In this document: piece after piece, positions 27,061 through 35,147 of the stretch
Layout of the letters: the number at the start of each line of letters is the position of its first letter
How positions within the stretch are numbered: position 1 is the first letter of the stretch
From: Dehalococcoidia bacterium
GTDB lineage: Bacteria; Chloroflexota; Dehalococcoidia; Tepidiformales; Tepidiformaceae
Assembly: GCA_020847985.1 (NCBI GenBank)
Contig: JADLBC010000008.1
Coordinates: 124,001 to 188,000 of the forward strand
DNA: 64,000 nucleotides
Reading direction: 5' to 3'
Notes under the pieces: model-generated
Database searches by the model: none
Told to the model about the DNA's origin: nothing
Seen by the model: the letters and a program-made list of their open reading frames with translations, nothing else
Translations under genes and position numbers: made by a program

Positions 27061-27104
27061 TTGCCTCCCTCCATGCCTCTACGCTCGATCCCGGAGGTAA
27101 GGGA

Positions 27105-28157
27105 GTGACACGACTGGTGCGTGGGGCGGGGCGCTGGTTGGGCTTCGCCGCGCTCGCTGTCGCGGCCAGCCTGGCCATGGGCGCCTGTTCTGGAGGCGGC
27201 GAAAGCGACCCCGCGACGGTCCCGGCCGCCGCCCGGCCGCTCGATTCCACGGGCATCATCGCCTACGTGGACAAGGCCGGCTGCATCGCGCGCGTCACGC
27301 CCGCGGGCGTACCCGCCGGCCAGCCGTACTGCCCTTCGACCAGCCACGGCGTCTCCTACATCTCCTGGCTCGATGCCGACACCATCGCCTACAACACCCC
27401 GGAAGTGCAGCGCACCGGCTGGCGCAAAATCGACTTCCGCCGCAACGTCGATGAGCCGCTCGCCGTCCTCGAATCACCCCGCGTCCTCATCTACGGCCAG
27501 CCCCAGGTTTACTCCATGGACGGTGAACAGCTCGGCGTCGGCGATGTGGGCGAGGTCTACCGCGTCGAGGATACCGGCAACGTCGTCATCTATACACCGC
27601 CGAAAGACGAAGCGGGCGACTTCACCCGCGTCGCCACCTGGGCCCCGGATGCGAAGTGGGTGCTGCTTGAGCGCGGCTCGGGCAAGGCGCTCTGGGCCGT
27701 GAAGCGTGATGGCACCGGCCTCCACCAGGTCGCGAAGGAGAGCCGCGGCCTCGTCTCCTGGTTTATGCCCACCGCCGGCGTCCTGCCCCACCCCGACCTC
27801 ACCTGCGCGCTCCCCACCGAGAGCACCTACCTCTGCCGCGTCGCCCCCCGCACACCCATCGATGCCGCGCTCATCGACCCCGTGGAGACCGGCGGCTGGC
27901 TGAACATCTCATGGTCCCCGTGCCCCGGCGTCACCGGGTACGAGCTCTGGATCATGCCGGCCGGCTCCGAGACGCCCGTCGTGACGAAGCTCTCCGGCGG
28001 CACGGCCTACCACGCCGAGCTCAGCACCTTCGCCAACAACATGGCCGGCACCTGGCACTGGAAGGTCCGCACCTACATCGGCACCGCGCCCGGCGGTTGG
28101 AGCGAAGAGCGCACCTTCACCGTCGGGCCCGCCCCCCGCGCCGCCGCCATCCCCTGA
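27105..28157 (+). CDS. Lipoprotein with C-terminal fibronectin-III-like domain
   Basis: 350 aa. Lipoprotein signal: Arg-rich start, hydrophobic core, lipobox LAMGAC with Cys28 as the lipidated residue. The middle (about 45-245) looks like a beta-propeller-like repeat region (IIAYVDKAGCIARV, VLLERGSGKALWAV). The end (NISWSPCPGVTGYELWI to WSEERTF) resembles a fibronectin III domain. Likely an extracellular binding protein; ligand unknown. GTG start with GGAGGT upstream. Confidence 0.75.
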   Translation: MTRLVRGAGRWLGFAALAVAASLAMGACSGGGESDPATVPAAARPLDSTGIIAYVDKAGCIARVTPAGVPAGQPYCPSTSHGVSYISWLDADTIAYNTPEVQRTGWRKIDFRRNVDEPLAVLESPRVLIYGQPQVYSMDGEQLGVGDVGEVYRVEDTGNVVIYTPPKDEAGDFTRVATWAPDAKWVLLERGSGKALWAVKRDGTGLHQVAKESRGLVSWFMPTAGVLPHPDLTCALPTESTYLCRVAPRTPIDAALIDPVETGGWLNISWSPCPGVTGYELWIMPAGSETPVVTKLSGGTAYHAELSTFANNMAGTWHWKVRTYIGTAPGGWSEERTFTVGPAPRAAAIP

Positions 28158-28196
28158 GTTTGTCCCGCGAAGCGGCCGAAGGTAGGCTTCGTGCCA

Positions 28197-28649
28197 ATGG
28201 CAGACCAATCACTCCTCACCGATGAGATCCGCGCCCTCGTGGGCCAGGCCACCGAATCCCGCGAGGCCATCGTCAGCGAAGAGGCCGTGCGCCGCGCCGT
28301 CGGCGTCTACGGTGGCGAAGTGCCCTCCCTCGAGGAAGGTGGCATCGTCCCCGGCTTCGTCCTCACCGGCCTCATGCCCGAAGGCGACAACATTCGTATT
28401 CCGAACCTCCTCCCGAAGTCCGTCCTCGTCTCCAACGAGTTCGCCATCGAACGCCCCCTCGTCCTCGGCGAACGGCTGATGGCCCGCTCCCGCATCGCCG
28501 ACATCAGCGAACGCCTAGGCGGCCAGTTCGGGCACGGCCTCTATGTCCGCAGCGAGCAGGAGTTCCGCGGCCTGAATGGCGAGATCGTCGGCCGCACCGC
28601 CAGCACCCTCATGCACTATGACCCCGCTGGCGCGGAGGAGCGGCGATGA
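28197..28649 (+). CDS. MaoC-type hot-dog dehydratase, N-terminal-half subunit
   Basis: 150 aa. FAS1/MaoC_dehydratase_N type hot-dog domain: REAIVSEEAVRRAVGVYGG at the start, later RSRIADISERLGGQFG and RSEQEFRGLNGEIV. This half normally lacks the active site and makes the acyl tunnel of enoyl-CoA hydratase 2. The next gene overlaps by 4 nt and supplies the partner domain, so they should form a heterodimer. ATG 28197 chosen; a GTG lies 6 nt earlier. Confidence 0.8.
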   Translation: MADQSLLTDEIRALVGQATESREAIVSEEAVRRAVGVYGGEVPSLEEGGIVPGFVLTGLMPEGDNIRIPNLLPKSVLVSNEFAIERPLVLGERLMARSRIADISERLGGQFGHGLYVRSEQEFRGLNGEIVGRTASTLMHYDPAGAEERR

Positions 28650-29068
28650 CCATCGACCTCGCGACACTCAAGGAAGGCGACGAGATCCCCGTCAGCGAAA
28701 TGACGCCCGGCGCCGAACACGTCCGCAACTACTTCGGCAACTCGAAGACCGCACCCCCATTCTTCTTCTCCGAAGAGGCGGCGAAGGCCCAGGGCATGCC
28801 CGGCATGCTCGTCCCCGGCCCGCTCAAGGTCGGCATCCTCTACGGTGCCGTCGAACGCTGGCTGGGCGATGCCGGCTACGTCCGCGCCATCCGCGCCGCG
28901 CACCGCCGGCCCGATGTCCAGGGCCGCACCATCCAGATCGGCGGCACCGTGGCCCGCGTGTACGAAGAGGACGGCAAGCGCCGCGCCGACCTCGAACTCT
29001 TCATCGTCAACCAGGACGGCCAGCCCTCCGTCCGTGGCTTCGGCACGGTCGAATTCTGGGACCGCTAA
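28646..29068 (+). CDS. MaoC-type hot-dog dehydratase, C-terminal-half subunit
   Basis: 140 aa. Hot-dog domain with MPGMLVPGPLKVGILYGAVERWLG and IQIGGTVARVYEEDGKRRADLEL. The usual hydratase-2 D-x-N-P-x-H motif is not obvious here; the NYFGNSKTAPPFFFS segment stands in its place, so activity is uncertain. Overlaps the upstream partner by 4 nt (ATGA). A bidirectional terminator follows. Confidence 0.75.
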   Translation: MTIDLATLKEGDEIPVSEMTPGAEHVRNYFGNSKTAPPFFFSEEAAKAQGMPGMLVPGPLKVGILYGAVERWLGDAGYVRAIRAAHRRPDVQGRTIQIGGTVARVYEEDGKRRADLELFIVNQDGQPSVRGFGTVEFWDR

Positions 29069-29090
29069 CCCGCCGTTCGACGCCACGACA

Positions 29091-29115
29091 GAGGCCCGGC
29101 GATTCGCCGGGCCTC
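29091..29115. terminator. Bidirectional terminator
   Basis: GAGGCCCGGCG (29091-29101), loop ATT, CGCCGGGCCTC (29105-29115): perfect 11-bp stem between convergent genes. Confidence 0.75.
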
Positions 29116-29122
29116 ATGCGTT

Positions 29123-30544
29123 TCAGGCCCCCGCGACCGCCCGCTCCAGGAGCGGCTGCGGCGCATAGGCCACGCCTTCCTTGATGACGGTGTCGATGGA
29201 GCGCGTCGCGTGGATGTCCTCGAGCGGGTCGTTCGTCAGCACGAGCATGTCCGCGCGCTTCCCCACCGTGACGCTCCCGATTTCGTCCGCCTTGCGCAGC
29301 ACCGTGGCCGCACCGTGCGTCGCGAGCCGGAGCACGTCCGCCGCCGGTATCCCGGCCTCCACGAACAGCGCCAGCTCGCGATGCAGCGAAAAGCCCGGGA
29401 CCTGGTTCGGCGCCGCACCCACATCGGTGCTGGGCACAACGGTGCCGCCCGCGTCGAACACCATCCGCAGGAACTCCAACTGGTTCGCCCGTGCGCGCAC
29501 CCCGGTCTCGCTATCCGGCCCCTCCAGCGACATCGGCGGCGGCAGCGGTGTGCCCGCCTTTTCGGCCTCTTCGCGCATCCGCCGCATCTGCTCCATCTGC
29601 GCCGCGCGACGGTCCGCGAGCCCCTTCGGCGTGTACCTCAGCCCCGGCTCCTCCAGCGCCTCGTGCGTCGCCATCCCTCCCGTGATGAGCACCGTCGTCG
29701 GCGAAAGCGCCACGCCCCGGCTCACCAGCAGCTCCACGAACCGCCGCACGTAGTCCGCTCCGAGGTCCGCGTTCGCCCAGCCCGTGTTCAGCCACGTCCA
29801 GTAGTTCGGGATGAAACCGTTCCCCTCTTCGCGCGGGTGCCGGTACTCCGGCGGCACGATGTCCTGGTAGATGGTCGCGTGGACATGTTCGAGGCAGTCG
29901 ATGCCCGCCTCAATCGCCTCCGAGGCCCACGTGCGCGAGAGGTGGCCCGTCACCGGCAGCCGCCCCCCGATCCGCTCGATGAACAGCCGCACCAGGTCCG
30001 GCCGGAGCCCCGCGTACAGCTTGAAGCCATCCACCCCGTGCGCGATCAGTTCGTCCACCGCGCGCTCGGCCGTCGCCGCGTCGGGGATGAGCCAGGTGAG
30101 GCTGTCTGGTTCCGTCCCACCCCGCGGCGCGAGCGCTCCCGCCGCCCTCCCGAAGATAGCCGGGATGCCGTCGAGCAGCGGCCCATAGGTGAATACGCGC
30201 GGCCCCACCTTCTCCCCCGCGTCGATCGCGTCGCGCAGGGGCACCAGGTTCGCCGGCGCGCCACCGACATCGCGCACGCTCGTCACACCCGTCCCGAGCC
30301 ACGCCGGCAGCGCGTCCTCGCCGCCGCTCAGTTCCACGTGCACGTGCATGTCGATGAGCCCGGGCATCACGAACCGGCCGGTCCCGTCGATGACCTCGGC
30401 TCCTGCCGGGGCGGGCAGCTGCCTTGCGGGCGCGACCGCCGCGATGCGGCCCGCTTCCACCAGCACGCTCGTCGCCGGCTGCGGCGGGCTGCCCGTTCCA
30501 TCGAACACGGTCGCGTTGCGAATGAAGAGCGGGCGGTCGTTCAT
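29123..30544 (-). CDS. Amidohydrolase family protein
   Basis: 473 aa metal-dependent hydrolase of the imidazolonepropionase/dipeptidase-like branch. GLIDMHVHVELSGG gives the first metal His pair (HVH), GVTSVRDVGG follows, later HVHATIYQD, VVPSTDVGAAPN and a C-terminal beta strand region (SVTVGKRADMLVL). Substrate unknown; often amide or cyclic-imide bonds. Divergent from the SDR; a TACACT -10 lies at 30578-30573 on the minus strand with AGAGG before the ATG. Confidence 0.88.
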   Translation of the reverse strand: MNDRPLFIRNATVFDGTGSPPQPATSVLVEAGRIAAVAPARQLPAPAGAEVIDGTGRFVMPGLIDMHVHVELSGGEDALPAWLGTGVTSVRDVGGAPANLVPLRDAIDAGEKVGPRVFTYGPLLDGIPAIFGRAAGALAPRGGTEPDSLTWLIPDAATAERAVDELIAHGVDGFKLYAGLRPDLVRLFIERIGGRLPVTGHLSRTWASEAIEAGIDCLEHVHATIYQDIVPPEYRHPREEGNGFIPNYWTWLNTGWANADLGADYVRRFVELLVSRGVALSPTTVLITGGMATHEALEEPGLRYTPKGLADRRAAQMEQMRRMREEAEKAGTPLPPPMSLEGPDSETGVRARANQLEFLRMVFDAGGTVVPSTDVGAAPNQVPGFSLHRELALFVEAGIPAADVLRLATHGAATVLRKADEIGSVTVGKRADMLVLTNDPLEDIHATRSIDTVIKEGVAYAPQPLLERAVAGA

Positions 30545-30625
30545 GCGGCCTCTGTCGTGCGAAAGTGGGCGGAGTGTAGCCGGTTTCGCTCGCCGCCGGC
30601 ACCGGCGTCCCGCCCGCCGCCCGCC

Positions 30626-30631
30626 TATGAT
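30626..30631 (+). promoter_or_regulatory. -10 box TATGAT, leaderless SDR gene
   Basis: TATGAT ends 8 nt before the ATG at 30640. No Shine-Dalgarno and no -35 match. Confidence 0.45.
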
Positions 30632-30639
30632 GGCGACCC

Positions 30640-31404
30640 ATGGAAGCTAACCAGCTCTTTGATCTTTCCGGCAAAGTCGCCCTTGTTACGGGCGGGAGCC
30701 GCGGTCTCGGCCGCTCCATGGTTCTCGCCTTCGCCGCCGCCGGTGCCGATGTCGTCATCGCCAGCCGCAAGCTCGATTCCTGCGAAGAGCTCGCCGCCGA
30801 GGTGGAGAGGACCACCGGACGCGCCGCCCTCCCCGTCGCCTGCCACGTCGGTGAATGGGACCAGGTCGAGCACCTCGCCGAGGCCGCCTACGCCCGCTTC
30901 GGCCGCGTCGATGTGCTCGTCAACAACGCCGGCATGTCGCCCCTCTACGACAACGTCGCGAATGTCAGCGAAGCCCTCTACGACAAGGTCCTCGATGTGA
31001 ACCTCAAGGGCCCCTTCCGCCTTACCTCCATCGTCGGCACCCGCATGGCCGAAGGCGAAGGCGGCTCGGTGATCATGGTCTCCAGCACCGCCTCCTACCA
31101 TTCCGGCGCCGACATCATCCCCTACGGCGCCGCCAAGGCCGGCCTCAATAACATGACCCTTGGCTTCGCGAAGGCGCTCGCTCCGAAGGTCCGCGTGAAC
31201 TGCATCGTCCCCGGGCCATTCCTCACCGACATCTCGAAGGCCTGGGACATGGAATCCTTCAACGCCCGCGCCGCCACCACCATCCCCCTCCGCCGCGGCG
31301 GCCAGCCCGATGAAGTGGTCGGCGCGGCACTCTACTTCGCCAGCGCCGCGTCGAGCTTCACCACGGGCGCCATCCTCACCATCTCCGGCGGCAGCGGAAT
31401 CTAA
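30640..31404 (+). CDS. Short-chain dehydrogenase/reductase
   Basis: 254 aa classical SDR. Cofactor loop VTGGSRGLGRS, NNAGMSP, catalytic Ser in VSSTAS and the YGAAK Tyr-Lys pair; SRKLD after the second strand favours NADP(H). Oxidises or reduces an alcohol/ketone, possibly a 3-hydroxyacyl-CoA given the nearby acyl-CoA genes. No ribosome site; start supported by the -10 box 8 nt upstream. Confidence 0.92.
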   Translation: MEANQLFDLSGKVALVTGGSRGLGRSMVLAFAAAGADVVIASRKLDSCEELAAEVERTTGRAALPVACHVGEWDQVEHLAEAAYARFGRVDVLVNNAGMSPLYDNVANVSEALYDKVLDVNLKGPFRLTSIVGTRMAEGEGGSVIMVSSTASYHSGADIIPYGAAKAGLNNMTLGFAKALAPKVRVNCIVPGPFLTDISKAWDMESFNARAATTIPLRRGGQPDEVVGAALYFASAASSFTTGAILTISGGSGI

Positions 31405-31413
31405 TCCGAAACA

Positions 31414-31445
31414 GCGAGCCCGTGACCACATGGCCACGGGCTCGC
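31414..31445. terminator. Bidirectional terminator
   Basis: GCGAGCCCGTG (31414-31424) pairs with CACGGGCTCGC (31435-31445), 10-nt loop, between the convergent SDR and DUF35 genes. Confidence 0.7.
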
Positions 31446-31468
31446 CGCAAGTCGTCAGCGGTACCCGC

Positions 31469-31924
31469 CTACACCGCTCGCCACTGCACGAGCGCGATAT
31501 CGGCCTCCGGGTGGTCTTCGTATTCGGCCACCACCTCCGACCCGATCACGACCTCCTGCATCGGGTCTCCGAGCAGGTTGCCCACCATGCGCACGTTGCC
31601 GGCGTCCGGCAGTTCGACCAGCACTACCAGGTAGGGGCATGCGCCCTTCAGCGCGGGATGCACCGGGTGCCACACCCGTTCCCAGCTGTAGATGCGGCCC
31701 CGGCCCGAGACCTTGTGCCAGCCGAGTTCGAACGAATGGCACTGGTGGCAGATCCACTCTGGCCCGAACTGGAACGCCTCGCACTTGGTGCAGCGCTGCA
31801 CCACCAGTTCGTGCTGCTTCGCCGCGTCCCAGAATCCCTGGTCCAGCCCATCCGGGGCCGGTGCCGGCAGCGGCAATCCCGCGGGCAGGTACGCCTTCTC
31901 CGTGGTCGCTGTGTTGCTCGTCAT
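31469..31924 (-). CDS. DUF35 zinc-ribbon/OB-fold protein
   Basis: 151 aa. Zinc ribbon RCTKCEAF...WICHQCHS (four Cys, two CxxC pairs) then an OB-fold (GRGRIYSWERVWHPVHPAL to MVGNLLGD). DUF35 proteins pair with thiolase-like subunits to form acyl-CoA-handling complexes, for example the ChsH-DUF35/Ltp2 retro-aldolase of steroid degradation. It lies 9 nt after the thiolase-like gene in the same direction, so the two very likely form a complex. Confidence 0.85.
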   Translation of the reverse strand: MTSNTATTEKAYLPAGLPLPAPAPDGLDQGFWDAAKQHELVVQRCTKCEAFQFGPEWICHQCHSFELGWHKVSGRGRIYSWERVWHPVHPALKGACPYLVVLVELPDAGNVRMVGNLLGDPMQEVVIGSEVVAEYEDHPEADIALVQWRAV

Positions 31925-31933
31925 CGCAGCCTC

Positions 31934-33103
31934 CTAAGCCCGCAGAATGAGGTCGCTCACGGGCTGCACCATCGGGCCCGAGCACACCATCGAGATGTCG
32001 ACGTTCTTCACCTGCGCGGTCGATGTACCCCGCACCTGGCGCACCGCTTCCGTGATGAGCTCCAGCCCGTGCATGTAGCACTCCGCCAGGTTCCCGCCGC
32101 TCGTGTTCAGCGGCAGCTTCCCGCCGTCGAAGCGGAAGTTCTCCGTCGTCATGAAGTCATCGACCTCGTCCGGCCCGCAGAACCCGTGCTCGACCAGGCT
32201 CATCATCACGCCGCCCGTGAAGTTCTCGTACGACTGGCAGACGTCCACGTCCTTCGGGCTGATGCCCGCCATGCCCCACAGCCGCTTCGCCACCGTCTTG
32301 AAGTTCGAGGTCGCGTAGTCGGGCGCGTTGTGCGCGGGCGCCGCCTGCCGGTAATCCGAACCCTGCGACGCCGCGATCACGATCGCCGGCTTCTGGCGAA
32401 GGTCCCGTGCCCGTTCCACCGTCGTGAGGATGACCGCCGCCGCGCCGTCGTTCTCCATGCAGCAGTCGAAAAGCCGGAACGGCTCCACGATCCAGCGCGC
32501 GCCGTCGTAGGCCTCCGGGCTGAGCGGGCTGCCGTGCATCACCGCCCGGGCGTTTCGCTGGGCGTGCGCGTATGACGTCAACGAAATCGCCTTTTGCGCC
32601 GCGTGCCCACCATTGTGCTCGTGCATGAAGCGCTGCACCCGCATCGCGAACGACTGCGCCGGCGACATCAGCCCGTACGGCGCCGTGTAGGCAGGCGCCC
32701 CGGAGACCGTCTTCGCCTGCGTACCCTGCCCGAAGCGTCCGAACTGCCCCTGCGCCAGCCCTCGGTACACCACCACGTACTTCGAATAGCCCGCCACCAG
32801 CGCCGCGCAGGCGTTCGCCATCGCGCCCGACCCACCGCCGCCGCCACCGCCCCAGAACATGTTCGAAAAGCTCACATCCTCGCAGCCGAGCGCCGCCGCC
32901 AGCCGCGGCGGGTCGTTCCGGTCGTTGCTATACGATGCGAAGCCGTCGATCTGGCGCGGATCGATGCCCGCATCCTGCGCCGCCCCGATGATCGCCTGCA
33001 GGGTCAACTGCATTTCGCTGATTGGAGCGCCGCCCCGCTTGTAGTACGTCGTCTCAGCAATGCCGACGACGGCTACCTTGTCCTTTACCGTGTAGTCGCT
33101 CAC
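31934..33103 (-). CDS. Cys-less thiolase homologue, Ltp2/SCP-x-like
   Basis: 389 aa thiolase fold. At the position where thiolases have the nucleophilic Cys the sequence reads W-G-G-G-G-G-G-G-S-G, so Claisen chemistry is unlikely. Tyr residues in CQSYENFTGG and ECYMHGLELI line up by motif with the two catalytic tyrosines of the aldolase Ltp2. With the adjacent DUF35 gene this suggests a side-chain retro-aldolase or lipid-transfer role. GTG 33103 chosen because AGGAGG lies just upstream; an in-frame codon at 33133 lacks this. Confidence 0.8.
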   Translation of the reverse strand: MSDYTVKDKVAVVGIAETTYYKRGGAPISEMQLTLQAIIGAAQDAGIDPRQIDGFASYSNDRNDPPRLAAALGCEDVSFSNMFWGGGGGGGSGAMANACAALVAGYSKYVVVYRGLAQGQFGRFGQGTQAKTVSGAPAYTAPYGLMSPAQSFAMRVQRFMHEHNGGHAAQKAISLTSYAHAQRNARAVMHGSPLSPEAYDGARWIVEPFRLFDCCMENDGAAAVILTTVERARDLRQKPAIVIAASQGSDYRQAAPAHNAPDYATSNFKTVAKRLWGMAGISPKDVDVCQSYENFTGGVMMSLVEHGFCGPDEVDDFMTTENFRFDGGKLPLNTSGGNLAECYMHGLELITEAVRQVRGTSTAQVKNVDISMVCSGPMVQPVSDLILRA

Positions 33104-33127
33104 GTGCCCTCCTCGTGGCCGCGCCGG

Positions 33128-33162
33128 AATCAATTGACGTTTGATTCGAACGCGGTTTGATT
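33128..33162. promoter_or_regulatory. Probable TetR operator
   Basis: AATCAA (33128-33133) and TTGATT (33141-33146) form a 7-nt-spaced inverted repeat, and GTTTGATT occurs twice in direct order 16 bp apart (33139-33146, 33155-33162). It lies in the AT-richer gap between the divergent thiolase-like and tetR genes. Confidence 0.55.
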
Positions 33163-33244
33163 ATTGTGATCGCACACGCCGCGTCAAGCGGGAACGAACG
33201 CGCATTCTGCACGTACAATCGCTGGCGGTGCCACGGAGGGCCCT

Positions 33245-33826
33245 GTGACGAAGATCCGAGACCGCGACCAGCTCGTCGAAGCCGCCGCCCGCGTTTTCGC
33301 GCGCAAAGGCTTCGATTCGGCCAGCATGGAGGACATCGCCGCCGAGGTCGGAGTCCTCCAGGGGAGCCTCTATTACCACGTCAGCAGCAAGGCGGAGCTG
33401 CTCTTCCTCGTCCAGCGCCGCCGCCTCATGGCCATCAACGCCGCCCTCGATGAAATCGCCGATTCCGCCGAACCCCCGCAAGAGAAGCTGCGGCACGCCA
33501 TCCGCGAGCACCTCCACTACCTCGAGACCAACTACCCCGAGTCCCGCAACTGGTTCACCGAACCCGGCCGCGGCACCGATAACGGCGACGCCCGCGACGA
33601 CATCCGCGAACTCAACCACCGCTACGGCGGCATCTGGGTGCGCATCATCCGCGAAGGCATCGAATCCGGCGCCTTCCGCGCCGGCGTCGACCCCGGCACC
33701 GTCGCCCGCGGCATCCTCGGCATGTGCAACTGGGTGCCCCGCTGGTACCGCCGCGAAGGCGCACGCTCCATCGACGACATCATCGCCGACCTCTCCGAGA
33801 TGGCCGTCCGCGGCCTCCGGCCCTGA
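33245..33826 (+). CDS. TetR-family regulator
   Basis: 193 aa. Helix-turn-helix about residues 25-45 (SMEDIAAEVGVLQGSLYYHV), ligand-binding part resembling acyl-CoA-responsive TetR_C_33/KstR2-like regulators. Divergent from the thiolase-DUF35 operon with a shared control region, so it probably represses it. GTG start with GGAGGG upstream; a TACAAT -10 lies at 33214-33219. Ends 3 nt from the convergent hydrolase gene. Confidence 0.88.
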   Translation: MTKIRDRDQLVEAAARVFARKGFDSASMEDIAAEVGVLQGSLYYHVSSKAELLFLVQRRRLMAINAALDEIADSAEPPQEKLRHAIREHLHYLETNYPESRNWFTEPGRGTDNGDARDDIRELNHRYGGIWVRIIREGIESGAFRAGVDPGTVARGILGMCNWVPRWYRREGARSIDDIIADLSEMAVRGLRP

Positions 33827-33829
33827 CGC

Positions 33830-34630
33830 CTACGCCTCGCCCAGGAAGCGGATGACGCCCGCCATCGCCGCCGGGTCCTGCCGCAGGAACAGGTGGCCAC
33901 CCTCGAAGAACTCCAGCCGCGACCCGGGGATGCGCCGTTGCAGCGTCTCCAGGTTCTCCGGCGGCGCGATGCCGTCGTACTTCCCCCCGCAGATGTACAC
34001 CGGCATCGACAGCGACGGCAGCCGGTCATAGGTGTCGTGGTGGCGCCGCGCTTCCAACTGGCGCCCGGCTCCCTCCATCCGTCCCGGCTCGTTCGCGCCC
34101 ACCGATGCCAGCGCCACCGCGTCGTCCACCATCGCCTGGAAGCGGCCCGGGTCGCGCTCCTTGATGGCCGCGTTCCGGGTGTCCGAAACCAGCAGGTTCG
34201 CCGCCGCGCGCGCCGCGGGCTCCATCCCGTGGAATTCGTGCAGCGGGTACGAGGCGTGCGCCCCGCCCGCCGAGGTGCACGCCAGCACCAGCCGCTTGAT
34301 GCGCTCGCCGTGCCGCAGCGCGAACTCCTGCGCCACCATCCCCCCGAACGACACACCCATCACCAGGCACCGTTCCCAGCCCAGCGCATCGAGCAGTGCC
34401 GCCGCGTCGTCGGCGTAGTCGGCCATTGTGTACACCGCGTCCGGCCGGCTCGTCTGGCCCAGCCCCCGCTGGTCGTACGACAGCACCGTGTAGTGCGCCG
34501 GGAGCGGGCCATCGAACACGCTCGGCTTCCGTCGCAGGTCGCCCCCGGTCCCCGTGATGTACAGCAGCCGCGGACCCTCACCGTGGATCTCGTAGTACAC
34601 GGTCAGGTCGCGAACGGTGATGAACGGCAT
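33830..34630 (-). CDS. Alpha/beta hydrolase
   Basis: 266 aa. Nucleophile elbow GVSFGG, acid Asp in GGKYDG and base His in GGHLF give the complete triad; DQRGLGQT carries the oxyanion strand. Resembles the 3-oxoadipate enol-lactonase/esterase group. Substrate unknown. Leftward, after the VOC gene in the same direction, convergent with tetR. Confidence 0.88.
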   Translation of the reverse strand: MPFITVRDLTVYYEIHGEGPRLLYITGTGGDLRRKPSVFDGPLPAHYTVLSYDQRGLGQTSRPDAVYTMADYADDAAALLDALGWERCLVMGVSFGGMVAQEFALRHGERIKRLVLACTSAGGAHASYPLHEFHGMEPAARAAANLLVSDTRNAAIKERDPGRFQAMVDDAVALASVGANEPGRMEGAGRQLEARRHHDTYDRLPSLSMPVYICGGKYDGIAPPENLETLQRRIPGSRLEFFEGGHLFLRQDPAAMAGVIRFLGEA

Positions 34631-34693
34631 GGCGAAGCTCCGCGCGGTGGTGGCGCGGAGTCTACTCGCCGGAGTGGCTGCCCGGGCAACTCC

Positions 34694-35113
34694 CTATGCC
34701 GGGTTCTGGAACACTTCCATGAGCACGAAGTTCGAAGCCGTCGGGTGCACCCAGACGTTCGTCGTGCCCGGCGCGCCGCGCGTCACCCGGCCCCCCGCCG
34801 CCTCGACCTGCTTGGTGAACGCATCCGTGTCCGCCGCATCGAACGCCAGCAGGTAGATCCCTTCGCCGTGCGGGTTGAACGGGTTCACCCGCTCCTTCAT
34901 CAGCCGCGCGATGGGGCTCTCGTCGCTCACCGGGCAGATGAGGTGCATCAAGGTCTTCCCCTCGTACCCCATCGGCACGAAGTCGAAGTTCCCGATCCGG
35001 TTGAACGCCTTCTCGCCCGTCGGCTGCATCGCGAAGCGTGCCTTGTAGTTCTCCACCGATGCTTCGAGGTCGTGCACCGCCACCGTGTAGTGCTTGAATG
35101 TCAGAGTTTCCAT
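34694..35113 (-). CDS. VOC/glyoxalase-fold protein
   Basis: 139 aa with two beta-alpha-beta-beta-beta modules: FKHYTVAVHDLEASVENYKARF, then HLICPV, GIYLLAFDAADTD and FVLMEVFQN. His and Glu residues at the metal-binding strand ends (KHYTVAV, LMEV) resemble methylmalonyl-CoA epimerase and related lyases. Two adjacent ATGs; 35113 used. Between a hydrolase and a CaiB gene, likely the same operon. Confidence 0.82.
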   Translation of the reverse strand: METLTFKHYTVAVHDLEASVENYKARFAMQPTGEKAFNRIGNFDFVPMGYEGKTLMHLICPVSDESPIARLMKERVNPFNPHGEGIYLLAFDAADTDAFTKQVEAAGGRVTRGAPGTTNVWVHPTASNFVLMEVFQNPA

Positions 35114-35147
35114 CATTTCCTCCAGGTTCCCTGGCGGGCCGCCGTGC

